A stretch of DNA of 64,000 nt from assembly GCA_002382665.1 (NCBI GenBank), contig DFZA01000009.1, forward strand, positions 186,001-250,000, read 5' to 3'. The stretch's first letter is position 1, and each line of letters opens with the position of its first letter. Made by a program: the position numbers and the translations under genes. The notes beneath the pieces are model-generated. The model saw only the letters and a list, made by a program, of their open reading frames with translations, did no database searches and was not told where the DNA came from. Of the stretch, positions 34,474-43,459 are shown in pieces. Origin of the DNA: Peptococcaceae bacterium UBA4068. GTDB lineage: Bacteria; Bacillota; Dehalobacteriia; UBA4068.

Positions 34474-35403
34474 TTATCCGGTAAACAACGGTGTGCTGAA
34501 GTAGCGTTCGCCGGTATCCGGCAGCATTGTTATGACTGTTTTGCCCTCTCCAAGTATCCGTGCCATCTTAATTGCCGCCGCTACATTGGTACCGCTGGAA
34601 ATACCGCAGATGATACCTTCCTTCTTAGCCAACAAACGCGCTGTTTGCAATGCCTCTTCATCGCTGATAATGCAAATATCGTTATAAATATTGGTATTAA
34701 GATTTTCCGGGATAAGCCCGTCGCCGATGCCCATTTGCAGATGTGTTGTTATGCTGCCGCCGGATAGTATCGCCGCATTTTCCGGTTCAACAGCCCAGAT
34801 TAAAACATTAGGAAATTGGGCCCTCAACACTTCGCCAATACCGGAAATAGTGCCGCCGGTACCAACACCGGAACAAAATCCATCGATCGGCCCTTCTACC
34901 TGTTCTAATATTTCTGCTGCGGTATGATATTTGTGCACCAGTGGATTGTCCGGGTTAGTGAATTGCTGCGGCACAAATACCCGCGGATTTTTGGCCGCCA
35001 TATCCTCCGCCAATGCCAAACAGGCTCGAATACACTTGCCGATATTCCCGTCATCATGTACCTGCACAACATTAGCGCCGTACAGTCTCATCAGCTTACA
35101 ACGTTCCTCACTGACAGAATCAGGCATAATGATTATAACCTCATATCCGCGCACCGCGCCAACCAATGCCAGACCGATGCCCTGATTACCACTGGTCGGT
35201 TCAACGATAATTGTATCTTTATTGATTAAGCCCCTCTTTTCCGCCTGCAGTATCATATTATAAGCAGTCCGCGTTTTAATAGAGCCACCAATATTCACGC
35301 CTTCATATTTAACTAATATTTCCGCAGCGCCCTTCTCACAAATTCTATTGAGCCTGATCATTGGCGTGTGACCAATCGCTTCAAGTATATTGTTGCAAAT
35401 CAC
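34474..35403 (-). CDS. cysK: Cysteine synthase A
   Basis: 309 residues with a GTG start after GGGGAAG. It is a PLP fold-type II enzyme, with the PLP-lysine in VGGSIKTR, the substrate loop PTSGNQGIGLA, the glycine-rich GVGTGGTISG and GISSGTN near the end. It makes cysteine from O-acetylserine and sulfide. The standard S-x-K-D/R active site reads SIKTR here, as in many clostridial forms. It lies between hisA and the M50 gene. Confidence 0.93.
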   Translation of the reverse strand: MICNNILEAIGHTPMIRLNRICEKGAAEILVKYEGVNIGGSIKTRTAYNMILQAEKRGLINKDTIIVEPTSGNQGIGLALVGAVRGYEVIIIMPDSVSEERCKLMRLYGANVVQVHDDGNIGKCIRACLALAEDMAAKNPRVFVPQQFTNPDNPLVHKYHTAAEILEQVEGPIDGFCSGVGTGGTISGIGEVLRAQFPNVLIWAVEPENAAILSGGSITTHLQMGIGDGLIPENLNTNIYNDICIISDEEALQTARLLAKKEGIICGISSGTNVAAAIKMARILGEGKTVITMLPDTGERYFSTPLFTG

Positions 35404-35417
35404 TTATTCTTCCCCCG

Positions 35418-36137
35418 TTATATGTTCTTTTCAAATTTTAGAGCTTGAGAGAGGTCAATCTTACCGGTATAGATCGCTTTACCGATAATAACACCGTTGA
35501 CTCCCAGCTCCTCAAGTTTATGTAGCTGCTCTATCGTCGAAATGCCTCCCGCAACCACTACTTCCATGCCGGCGCAGGCAACTATATTTTCAATCTGATC
35601 AAAATCAACGCCCTTGAGCGAACCGTAGCGATGGATGTCTGTATATATTATGCGCTTGATTCCCATCTGGCGTACGGCAGCCAAAAACCCCTCCGCCGCT
35701 TTTGACAGCGTTGTTTCAAAACCTTCCAGTACGATCATACCATCGCGCACATCGATCCCGGCGATAACACGTTTACCATATTTAGCAGTAGCCTCAGTTA
35801 CCATTTGCGGCGAACGCAACAAAGCCGTTACTAAGATTACACTTTTGATTCCCCAATTTAATACCGTATCAATCTCATTCATTGAGCGGATACCACCGCC
35901 CAACTCAATATCTATGTCAGTAAATTCCGCCAATTGACGCAAAAGCTCCTGATCACAAAGATGACCGGAAAACGCCCCGTCCAAATCTGTGATATGAACA
36001 GCGCTTACACCGGCCTCGGAAAATTTCCGCATTTGTTCGATTGGATCTGATGCAAACAAATCAGTCTCGATTTCCTCAGCACCCCAAACGCGCGCGCAAA
36101 CGCCCTCGCGTAAATCTATCGCAGGTATTATTTGCAA
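35418..36137 (-). CDS. hisA: ProFAR isomerase
   Basis: 239 residues from a TTG placed 9 bases after AAGGA, which gives the canonical start M-Q-I-I-P-A-I-D-L-R; an ATG three codons earlier (36146) sits too close to the ribosome site. It is a TIM barrel with both phosphate loops (GGGIRS, GGIST) and catalytic Asp residues in AIDLR and YTDI. It acts in histidine synthesis but stands away from any other his gene here, so a dual HisA/TrpF (PriA) role is possible but not shown. Confidence 0.93.
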   Translation of the reverse strand: MQIIPAIDLREGVCARVWGAEEIETDLFASDPIEQMRKFSEAGVSAVHITDLDGAFSGHLCDQELLRQLAEFTDIDIELGGGIRSMNEIDTVLNWGIKSVILVTALLRSPQMVTEATAKYGKRVIAGIDVRDGMIVLEGFETTLSKAAEGFLAAVRQMGIKRIIYTDIHRYGSLKGVDFDQIENIVACAGMEVVVAGGISTIEQLHKLEELGVNGVIIGKAIYTGKIDLSQALKFEKNI

Positions 36138-36159
36138 ATGGACCATTCCTTCCAGATAT

Positions 36160-36453
36160 TTATTCAGATATATTAGCCAATACGGATTTGTAACCGTCAG
36201 CGCCATAATAAAGCGCATTTTTTACGCGGCTGATTGTAGCCGTACTGGCGCCGGTATTTTCGGAAATAACGCTATATGTTTCATTTTGCAACAACATTTT
36301 AGCTACCTGCAGCCGCTGCGCCAGTGACTTAATTTCCGGCACCGTTGCAATATCCTCAAAGAACCGGTAACAATCCTCAAGTGTTTCCAGACTTAAAACA
36401 GCAGTAAACAGTTCGTCAATACTGCTACATTGGAATTTGCTTGCATAGGCCAT
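36160..36453 (-). CDS. yerC: TrpR-like protein YerC/YecD
   Basis: 97 residues. TrpR-fold helix-turn-helix: L-A-Q-R-L-Q-V-A-K-M-L, then Y-S-V-I-S-E-N-T-G-A-S-T-A-T-I-S-R-V-K-N-A-L-Y-Y-G. The YerC/YecD subgroup is known in Bacillota without a firm ligand. GGGAGG precedes the ATG. It heads the hisA-cysK-M50-trpS-scpAB run, whose several amino-acid genes (His, Cys, Trp-tRNA) it might regulate; that is inference. Confidence 0.92.
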   Translation of the reverse strand: MAYASKFQCSSIDELFTAVLSLETLEDCYRFFEDIATVPEIKSLAQRLQVAKMLLQNETYSVISENTGASTATISRVKNALYYGADGYKSVLANISE

Positions 36454-36527
36454 CCGTATTCCTCCCTTGGATTACTTTCGGTCTCTATTATACTAAATTT
36501 TGCAGCATATTACCATACTAAAATATA

Positions 36528-37628
36528 TTATTTTAGTTGTTTTTTTTGGATACTGCGGCGCAGCGCCAATAATATTACCATCAGCAAAAATATTGCCAGT
36601 ATTAACATTCCTGCAATAAGAAAATATCTCATTGCCAATTGATCATTTGCACCGGATACAAAATGCGAGAGCGTATAGACGCCAACGCCTATTATACCGG
36701 CAAATAATGCTAAGCATTTTTTTTGTTTTTTAGGATCTTGATAACAGCCGGAAAGCATCGAAACACTATATAGAGCTAGACAAATAAATATAAATTTATT
36801 AGCAACTAAAGCCAGCAGACCGCCTAACTCTACTCTGGAAATATCCGTACCTAATTGAACCCGCCGCAGCGCCTGTAATGTTGGAAATACTTCGTTTTGT
36901 ACCAGATCGCCAAATATCAGAGAACCACGTAAAACTGCTACAGTAAAATAAACTCCGGCTATCATTAAACCTATTCTTAAAGTACGCGGCGCCTCGGCAC
37001 TGTTTCGTAGATTAGGTAAAAATAACAATGCGGCCGGCAGCAATGCATATTGTAATATAAAGAATTTTCCTCCAGTTATGCCTACACCTTTCCAGCCATA
37101 CTCAGCTATGGGCATTATTCTATCCAAATGCATCGAGGGTATTAATACTAAGGTATCAAAAATCACAACAAATATCATTATAAATACAAATATTGTTGAC
37201 ATGCGAGCGATTACTTCCAACCCTAAACTGGTACAATAATAGACAATGATCATTAAAATTATGATATAAACAAGAATTGGAGTGCCCCACATATCAAGTG
37301 AACTAAACATATAAATAGGTGTAAGAATGTGATAAACAGTTAGACCTAAAAAAAGCAATAATAAGATCCAGTTAACAATTTTACCGCCAATCTTACCAAA
37401 AGCTTTTGCATTTAGCTGAAGTAAATCCTCACCCTTAAAGTTTTTCAGCACCCAGGAAAATATAAGTGCCAATACAGTACCGGCCAAAATCATCGGTGTT
37501 AATGACAACCAGATATCATGTTTTATATCATGTCCCACCAGGAACAAGCTGATCAATGCAGCAAAACAAACTGATGCCACCATAGATGAACCTTGATATG
37601 ATTCAATCACATATTTGTTTTTAGCCAT
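36528..37628 (-). CDS. gerKB: Spore germinant receptor permease subunit (GerAB/GerKB-like)
   Basis: 366 residues, ten hydrophobic helices, amino-acid-permease (APC) fold of the spore permease family. It is the third gene of the operon read GerKA, GerKC, GerKB. The B subunit is thought to bind the germinant within the spore inner membrane. AAGGG precedes the ATG. Gene order A-C-B differs from the A-B-C of B. subtilis gerA but matches several gerK-like operons. Confidence 0.93.
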   Translation of the reverse strand: MAKNKYVIESYQGSSMVASVCFAALISLFLVGHDIKHDIWLSLTPMILAGTVLALIFSWVLKNFKGEDLLQLNAKAFGKIGGKIVNWILLLLFLGLTVYHILTPIYMFSSLDMWGTPILVYIIILMIIVYYCTSLGLEVIARMSTIFVFIMIFVVIFDTLVLIPSMHLDRIMPIAEYGWKGVGITGGKFFILQYALLPAALLFLPNLRNSAEAPRTLRIGLMIAGVYFTVAVLRGSLIFGDLVQNEVFPTLQALRRVQLGTDISRVELGGLLALVANKFIFICLALYSVSMLSGCYQDPKKQKKCLALFAGIIGVGVYTLSHFVSGANDQLAMRYFLIAGMLILAIFLLMVILLALRRSIQKKQLK

Positions 37629-37642
37629 TTAACATCCCTTCC

Positions 37643-38887
37643 CTAAACAGCCTCGCGGGTAACTTTTATATCACATTTCACATTAATATTGAGTTTAAAA
37701 TCTTGCATATTTTCCGGCCATTTTTTTTCTAATTTTTTCCAATCTAAATTATGATAATTATGCAATTCATCAGCAATAAATAAATAATCCGATTTTTCCT
37801 TAACTGATTTTTCCCAAGATTCTTTAAGCATTTTTCCTAATTCAACTTCTGCTTTCTTTCTTATATCATCAAGATTTTTTTGTTGGCTAAAATCAATATA
37901 TTTTTCCATTTCGATAACATACATTTGCGCAGATACTGATACATTAAGAATCTTATTTTTAAAATCCCATTTCTTGGTTAATTTCCATTTGGCATTCTCA
38001 AGGTTAATTGTGATATTATTATCTTTTTCAATAACTACAGAAAAGTATTTAGCTAAATTTTTCCAACATAAGACAGCAAGGCATTCTTTATCTTTAATCA
38101 AAAAGTCCAGGCTTGTGTCTTTTTTTAATACCGCCATTCCCGAAACCTTAACTTGGCCTTGCTGCTGTGTCTGAGTAGATGACATAGCTCCGCCGCTGCC
38201 TCCACCGCCGCCATTACTTCCGCCGCCGCTACTACTGCCGCCACTACTGCCACCTCCACCACCGCTACTACTTCCGCCGCCACCTCCACCGGACGCCTGT
38301 TCAACAGCAAGTGTAGGTATCGTTATTGCAACGCCTGGCGTTACATTTTCAGTCATTATTTCCTCTAAAGTCATAGGATACACCTTGCCGCTGCCATAGG
38401 ATTTTTCGTTATTGACAATTTCCGCTAAACTTTTACCTACATAAATACCTACACCCGCTTTTGCACGAAACACCTCTTCGGCATTGCCTTCGGCAATAAA
38501 TACATTAATCAGCGGGCTTGTCTCTTGAGTATAATAAGGTAAAGTCAAAAACTGTTTTACTCCCTGTTCTGCTGCCTTACGGCCAATAACCCAAGACTGT
38601 AAATGACCCCAAAATAGTCTTTTATTAACTTTTGATGATACATTACGTACCGCATCATAAATGGTGTCGCCGGTAGCTGTAAATATCACATTTTCACCAC
38701 TGGGTCCCAGTTGTGTGATATTAGAACATTCTAGTGTAACTTTAACTTGCTGATTGGCTTCTAGATCAACACCAAGACCGGCTACTATTACCATGTTAGA
38801 TAGTTCTACTTTATCCCAGCAGCCGCCGAAAATAAAAGGTAAAATTAATAAAAGAATAATTAACGTTAATATTTTAACTTTTCTCAT
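37643..38887 (-). CDS. gerKC: Spore germinant receptor lipoprotein (Ger(x)C) with a Gly/Ser linker
   Basis: 414 residues from the ATG after GAGGAGG; it overlaps the gerKA stop. A signal peptide ends in a lipobox-like FGGC (Cys23). The N-terminal Ger(x)C domain spans about 24-195 and the C-terminal domain about 245-410. Between them lies an unusual run of about 35 residues, almost only Gly and Ser (nucleotides 38189-38293), followed by a Gln/Thr patch. The family normally has a much shorter join here. Confidence 0.93.
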   Translation of the reverse strand: MRKVKILTLIILLLILPFIFGGCWDKVELSNMVIVAGLGVDLEANQQVKVTLECSNITQLGPSGENVIFTATGDTIYDAVRNVSSKVNKRLFWGHLQSWVIGRKAAEQGVKQFLTLPYYTQETSPLINVFIAEGNAEEVFRAKAGVGIYVGKSLAEIVNNEKSYGSGKVYPMTLEEIMTENVTPGVAITIPTLAVEQASGGGGGGSSSGGGGGSSGGSSSGGGSNGGGGGSGGAMSSTQTQQQGQVKVSGMAVLKKDTSLDFLIKDKECLAVLCWKNLAKYFSVVIEKDNNITINLENAKWKLTKKWDFKNKILNVSVSAQMYVIEMEKYIDFSQQKNLDDIRKKAEVELGKMLKESWEKSVKEKSDYLFIADELHNYHNLDWKKLEKKWPENMQDFKLNINVKCDIKVTREAV

Positions 38888-40385
38888 CTGTGGCCTCCTC
38901 TTGTCCAAACGGTGGCTGCATATTGCCCATACGCCTACGGTTAAGGCTTAGATCAGATGGCCGCCTGGATAGTTTCCACAAAGGAAAACGCAGCGCTGTA
39001 TCTTTCATGCCCTGTCTGTTAAATGGTGAAAGCGGGCTTAAATAAGCAACGCCGAAAGTTTTTATCGAACAAAGATAGGCAAGTAATACAAACATTGTAA
39101 TTAATACTCCAAATAACCCCAGTGTCCAACCAAAAAAAATAAAAATAAACCGCAATATTGTTGTAGCATCGGTAAAAGCAACTGTACAAAAAGATGCAGT
39201 TACTGTTACCGCCAGCACAATCAATACCGGCGCTGATATTAAATTAGCAGTGACCGCAGCCTGACCCAAAACGATAGCTCCGACAATGCTGACTGCCTGT
39301 CCGACTGCTTTAGGCAAACGAACGCTGGACTCGCGCAGCAACTCATAAATAATAGATATCAGCAAAACTGATAAACCGGTAGAAAACGGCGTTGTAGCCT
39401 CAGCCTCTAACATCGTCTGCAATAATGATATCGGTATCATCTGCTGATCATAACCTACCACTGCTATATAAATCGCCGGCAAAAATAAACTAATTAACAA
39501 TGCAAACACTCTAATAATTCTCATAAAACATGCAAAATAAAATCGCGAGTAATAATCTTCTGGACTCTGTAAGCCTTCGACAAAAAGCATCGGTACTGTT
39601 AAAACAATCGGGGATCCGTCAACTATTAACGCAACCCGCCCTTCAAGTATCTTAGCGGCAGTTATATCCGGCTTTTCTGTTATGCCGATTGTCGGGAAAA
39701 ATGAATAGGGTTTATCTTCAATCAATTGCTCGACACCGCCGGAATCAAGAATGGCGTCAATATCTATATTTTTTAATCTCCGCTTTAATTCGGCTAAAAC
39801 ATCTTTATTAACAATGCTGGAGACATAAACAAGAGCAACATCAGTATTGCTATAGCGCCCGACGCGCACTGTTTCGGCGATAAAATCTTTATGATGGATT
39901 TTTCTTCTAATCATTGATACATTAATTCTTAACGTCTCAACAAATCCTTCGCGCGGCCCTCTAATAACATTATCGGTATTAGGTTCATCAATGCTGCGTT
40001 GCTGCCATTGGATCATCTCGATCACCAGCGCATAGGTTTCCCCTTCGACAAACAATGCTGTCATGCCCTGCAATACCAAATCAATGATCATATCCAGATC
40101 ATCGATGATTTTAATATCGCCTACCTGCAAAACGCTTTGCCTGATCTCTTCTACACTCCAGCGCCCCTCACGCGTTGCAGCCTGTAACGGCGCATAGAAG
40201 TCCAAACCTAATACTTCTTTATTAATTAGTCCGTCAATATAAAAAGACGCCGCCATTTGACCGTTGCCCATCCTAATAGGTCTGATAACAACATCCAGAC
40301 TCTTGGGAACACTGTCTTGAAGTTGGCTAATAATAACATCTATTTTAGGAGAAAGGCTACCTTTGGCTATTTTTTTAACTGTCAT
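38874..40385 (-). CDS. gerKA: Spore germinant receptor subunit A (GerKA-like)
   Basis: 503 residues. A soluble N-terminal GerA domain (V-R-G-P-R-E-G-F type signature at V-I-R-G-P-R-E-G-F-V-E-T; K-P-Y-S-F-F-P-T-I-G-I-T-E-K-P-D) is followed by four to five membrane helices from about residue 290. It begins the receptor operon with GGAG before the ATG. The protein is complete. Overlap with gerKC (14 bases) implies translational coupling. Confidence 0.95.
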   Translation of the reverse strand: MTVKKIAKGSLSPKIDVIISQLQDSVPKSLDVVIRPIRMGNGQMAASFYIDGLINKEVLGLDFYAPLQAATREGRWSVEEIRQSVLQVGDIKIIDDLDMIIDLVLQGMTALFVEGETYALVIEMIQWQQRSIDEPNTDNVIRGPREGFVETLRINVSMIRRKIHHKDFIAETVRVGRYSNTDVALVYVSSIVNKDVLAELKRRLKNIDIDAILDSGGVEQLIEDKPYSFFPTIGITEKPDITAAKILEGRVALIVDGSPIVLTVPMLFVEGLQSPEDYYSRFYFACFMRIIRVFALLISLFLPAIYIAVVGYDQQMIPISLLQTMLEAEATTPFSTGLSVLLISIIYELLRESSVRLPKAVGQAVSIVGAIVLGQAAVTANLISAPVLIVLAVTVTASFCTVAFTDATTILRFIFIFFGWTLGLFGVLITMFVLLAYLCSIKTFGVAYLSPLSPFNRQGMKDTALRFPLWKLSRRPSDLSLNRRRMGNMQPPFGQEEATDEKS

Positions 40386-40476
40386 AGCGGCTCCTAGGAT
40401 AGTTAATTTGTCATATTTTCCCCTGTCAGCTAATTCTTATACAAAATCTCACAAAAATCACATCGCAGCAAATAAA

Positions 40477-40514
40477 AAAGACAGGGCAACAAGTAAATGT
40501 TGTCCTGTCTTCCG
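40477..40514 (-). terminator. Terminator of the kor operon
   Basis: On the minus strand: AAGACAGGACAACA stem with its near-complement, then T6. It separates korC from the downstream gerKA gene. Confidence 0.88.
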
Positions 40515-40525
40515 GTTTATTATTT

Positions 40526-41056
40526 TTATACAGCTTCTAAGCCCAAACGATAAGCCAAAGTATTGGCAACCAGTAAGCGTGCAGAAAAATTACGTTCCAA
40601 CGATTCTATCATCGCATCATCCGATACTAACGAAGCGATTTTATTGATAACTCCCAAAGCAACCGTATTTGCATACAAATCATTACCCATGTTTTCCCGG
40701 GCTATGGTTGTAATCGGCTTCCGATAAACCTCGACTCCCGACGGCTCCTCATTAACTCCAATATCACCATCCAGTATCAATATCCCGCCTTCGATTATGT
40801 TAGAAGCATACTTTTTAAATGCTTGTTTTGACATGCATAATAATAAATTAGGCGTTATTACTTTGGGCATCAAAATTTTACTATCCGAAATTTTTACCTC
40901 GGCACGCGTAGCACTGCCACGAGACTCAGGTCCGTATACTTGTGATTGTACGGCATTATGACCATCAATCAGGGCTGCTTCTGCTAATATCACGGAGGCC
41001 TTGATTACGCCCTGACCACCGGTTCCGCTTAAAAGAATATCCCATTTATCTGTCAT
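40526..41056 (-). CDS. korC: 2-oxoacid:ferredoxin oxidoreductase, gamma subunit
   Basis: 176 residues, pyruvate ferredoxin/flavodoxin oxidoreductase gamma domain: L-L-S-G-T-G-G-Q-G-V-I-K-A-S near the N-terminus and Y-G-P-E-S-R-G-S-A-T-R. It helps to bind CoA. It is the last gene of korDABC, starting 2 bases after korB. 2-Oxoglutarate is the likeliest substrate, since the four-gene D-A-B-C layout with a short ferredoxin is typical of Kor, but 2-ketoisovalerate (Vor) cannot be excluded. Confidence 0.9.
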   Translation of the reverse strand: MTDKWDILLSGTGGQGVIKASVILAEAALIDGHNAVQSQVYGPESRGSATRAEVKISDSKILMPKVITPNLLLCMSKQAFKKYASNIIEGGILILDGDIGVNEEPSGVEVYRKPITTIARENMGNDLYANTVALGVINKIASLVSDDAMIESLERNFSARLLVANTLAYRLGLEAV

Positions 41057-41058
41057 AA

Positions 41059-41874
41059 TTAACTGCCCCCTTGTAATCTTGCCACTAATTCCTGATAAGC
41101 TTCAACATATTCCTTTGCTTCCGTCTTGTACAAAACACCAACCGGCCATTTACCTTTCATTTCTTCAGCACTCATTTTAGCGGCATTGGCAACCGGAACA
41201 GAGTGATCTTTGATATACCTCAACAATGCCGGAGCACCGTTAATTTTATTGCGCCTTCCGTAAGAAATCGGACAGCTGGAGACAACCTCAATTACTGAAA
41301 ATCCTTTATGGTTATGACCTTCTTTAATCAGATCAATCATTTGCCGGATATTATAAATATCACCGCGTGCCACAAAGGTTGCACCGGAAGCTTCAGCTAT
41401 CTTACATATATCAAAAGCAGGGTCAATATTACCATAGGGCGCTGTCGTAGCAAAATGTCCGGTAGGCGTCAAGGGTGAATATTGTCCTCCGGTCATGCCA
41501 TAAATGCTGTTATTAATCACAATTAAAGTCATATCAATATTACGCCGACAGGCATGAATAAAGTGGTTGCCGCCAATCGCCGCACAGTCGCCGTCGCCGG
41601 AAAAGACAAATACATGCATGTCCGGCTTACACATTTTAACGCCGATAGCAAAAGGCAGCGCTCTGCCATGAGCGGTGTGTAAAGTATATAAATCTATATA
41701 GGTTGTTATTCGGGAAGAACAACCTATACCGGAAATAGCAACGCAATCATTGTTTTCCAGACCCATTTCATCCATAGCTCTGGCCCAGGCACCCATAACA
41801 ATCCCGTTGCCGCAGCCCGGGCAAAAGATGTGAGGCAAATTGTCACGAAAATATTTCTCATAACACGCTTTCAT
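41059..41874 (-). CDS. korB: 2-oxoacid:ferredoxin oxidoreductase, beta subunit
   Basis: 271 residues. TPP-binding motif GDGDCAAIGGNHFIHACRR with the Mg-binding INNSIYGMTGGQYSPLTP; Fe-S cysteines in FCPGCGNG and GIGCSS. It decarboxylates the 2-oxoacid with TPP and passes electrons to ferredoxin. Its ATG overlaps the korA stop by one base, with AAGGAGG inside the korA end. Confidence 0.95.
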   Translation of the reverse strand: MKACYEKYFRDNLPHIFCPGCGNGIVMGAWARAMDEMGLENNDCVAISGIGCSSRITTYIDLYTLHTAHGRALPFAIGVKMCKPDMHVFVFSGDGDCAAIGGNHFIHACRRNIDMTLIVINNSIYGMTGGQYSPLTPTGHFATTAPYGNIDPAFDICKIAEASGATFVARGDIYNIRQMIDLIKEGHNHKGFSVIEVVSSCPISYGRRNKINGAPALLRYIKDHSVPVANAAKMSAEEMKGKWPVGVLYKTEAKEYVEAYQELVARLQGGS

Positions 41875-43007
41875 TACAATACCTCCTTAACCGCATTGAT
41901 GACGTCAATTGGGTAGATAAACTCCCCGTCAACTCTGGTTAAGCTTTTAAGGGGGGTGTCGGTATGGACTATACGGCGTATTTCCCGCGCATATTGTCCC
42001 AAATTCATTTCGGCTACTACCACAGCCTTTTTACCCATACATGCTTTTGTAAAATAATCAGTAGCAAATGGCCACAATACGATTGGCCGCAGCAAGCCCA
42101 CGCTAATTCCTTCGGCACGCATCTCTTCTACCGCTTGCTGTGCGGAACGGGCAACGCTACCATAAGCAATCACTAATATATCACAATCATCGGCATACGC
42201 CTCTTCAAATTGAGCAATATCATCGACGTTGTCTTCAATTTTACCGACCATGCGGCGGATTTCAGTATCGACTACCGAAGGCACACTGGAATAAAAACCT
42301 TTTTCATTATGCGTAAGACCGCTGATATGATAACGGTAACCGTCGCCGAAATTGGCCATTGGCGGTACGCCATTCGACTCATCATTAATATATGGTAAAT
42401 AGACCTCCAGATCGCTTTCCGGTTTTTTGCGGTTGATAATTTCCGGTTGATAATCCTCAGGTAATTCAAAACGTTCCCGCAAATGTCCTATCTCCTCGTC
42501 CATCAGGAAAATCACCGGGGTGCGGTATTTTTCCGCCAAATTAAAGGCGTTGATGATTTGGTAATAAATCTCCATAATCGAAGAAGGAGCAATGGCAATG
42601 ATCGAATGAAAACCATGACAACCCCAACGAGCTTGCTGTACATCGCCTTGGGATGACAAAGTCGGCAATGCAGTAGACGGTCCGGGACGCTGAACGTCAA
42701 CGATTACGCAGGGAATTTCTGTCATCGCCGCATAACCGATCAGCTCCTGCATCAAAGAAAATCCGGGTCCGCTGGTAGCGGTAAAGGCTTTAACTCCGGT
42801 ACAGGAAGCGCCAATGATAGCTCCCATACTGGCAATCTCATCTTCCATCTGAAGAAATATGCCGCCGATCTTGGGCAACTCACGTGCCATATACTCTGCA
42901 ATCTCTGTGGACGGCGTAATCGGATACCCTGCATAAAACGTTGAACCTGCAGCAATAGCGCCCATGGCGCAGGCTTCGTTTCCTTGCACTAATCGGACTT
43001 TATTCAT
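41874..43007 (-). CDS. korA: 2-oxoacid:ferredoxin oxidoreductase, alpha subunit
   Basis: 377 residues from the ATG that starts MNKVRLVQGNEACAMGA; a longer frame reaches 24 codons into the ferredoxin gene and is rejected. It shows G-Y-P-I-T-P-S-T-E-I-A-E, T-A-T-S-G-P-G-F-S-L-M and the transketolase-C region. It overlaps korD by 8 bases, so the four subunits are translated as a coupled set. It can run in reverse to fix CO2 onto acyl-CoA when ferredoxin is reduced. Confidence 0.95.
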   Translation of the reverse strand: MNKVRLVQGNEACAMGAIAAGSTFYAGYPITPSTEIAEYMARELPKIGGIFLQMEDEIASMGAIIGASCTGVKAFTATSGPGFSLMQELIGYAAMTEIPCVIVDVQRPGPSTALPTLSSQGDVQQARWGCHGFHSIIAIAPSSIMEIYYQIINAFNLAEKYRTPVIFLMDEEIGHLRERFELPEDYQPEIINRKKPESDLEVYLPYINDESNGVPPMANFGDGYRYHISGLTHNEKGFYSSVPSVVDTEIRRMVGKIEDNVDDIAQFEEAYADDCDILVIAYGSVARSAQQAVEEMRAEGISVGLLRPIVLWPFATDYFTKACMGKKAVVVAEMNLGQYAREIRRIVHTDTPLKSLTRVDGEFIYPIDVINAVKEVL

Positions 43008-43209
43008 CTTCTCTCGCCTCCACTTCCAAACAAAAATCAGGACAATGCTTTTCGCAAAACATACAACCCGTGCATTCATCCATATTTACAACAACTGCTT
43101 TGCCTTCTATATCCGGGCCTAGTACGCCTGCAGGACAAAACTCAATACATATGCCGCAGGCTTTACACATATTGGAATCTAATTTTACATTGTATTTTCT
43201 TTTTGCCAT
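43000..43209 (-). CDS. korD: 2[4Fe-4S] ferredoxin subunit of the 2-oxoacid oxidoreductase
   Basis: 69 residues from the ATG after GGAGG; an upstream in-frame start lacks a ribosome site. Two complete cluster motifs: C-K-A-C-G-I-C-I-E-F-C-P and C-T-G-C-M-F-C-E-K-H-C-P. It is the first gene of the korDABC operon and carries electrons out of the enzyme. Confidence 0.93.
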   Translation of the reverse strand: MAKRKYNVKLDSNMCKACGICIEFCPAGVLGPDIEGKAVVVNMDECTGCMFCEKHCPDFCLEVEAREDE

Positions 43210-43345
43210 AGAAACCTCCGTTTTCAGACCCAAGTCTCAGTAATCTATAAAAAAACAACTTGCTGTATTTATATCATTAACACTACTTACAGTTTTAATA
43301 CTTTATCCTGTATAATATAACAAAACTACCCAAGATGCAATATAG

Positions 43346-43365
43346 TTTTGGCAAATTTGTCAAAA
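43346..43365. promoter_or_regulatory. 20-bp near-perfect palindrome upstream of purL
   Basis: TTTTG-G-CAAATTTG-T-CAAAA, symmetrical at 18 of 20 positions, 94 bases before the purL start. A TATAAT lies upstream at 43311-43316, so a bound protein would block elongation or the promoter. The rest of the 250-base divergent spacer (korD/purL) is AT-rich; no riboswitch-like sequence was recognised. Confidence 0.45.
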
Positions 43366-43459
43366 TATTTTCTTTTTAATAAAAATATATATTATATCCA
43401 TTTAATATGTTAAAATAATATGATTATTATTAACTTTTTTACCAGCAGGAGGTCCATAA

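Noticed and set aside
38125..38310. Overlapping Val/Ala-rich frame in the gerKC Gly/Ser region
   Set aside because: It is a frame-shifted reading of the GGN/AGY repeat within a well-supported gene.
43210..43459. Purine or other riboswitch upstream of purL
   Set aside because: The spacer is AT-rich with no conserved aptamer sequence; only a palindrome and a -10-like box could be supported.
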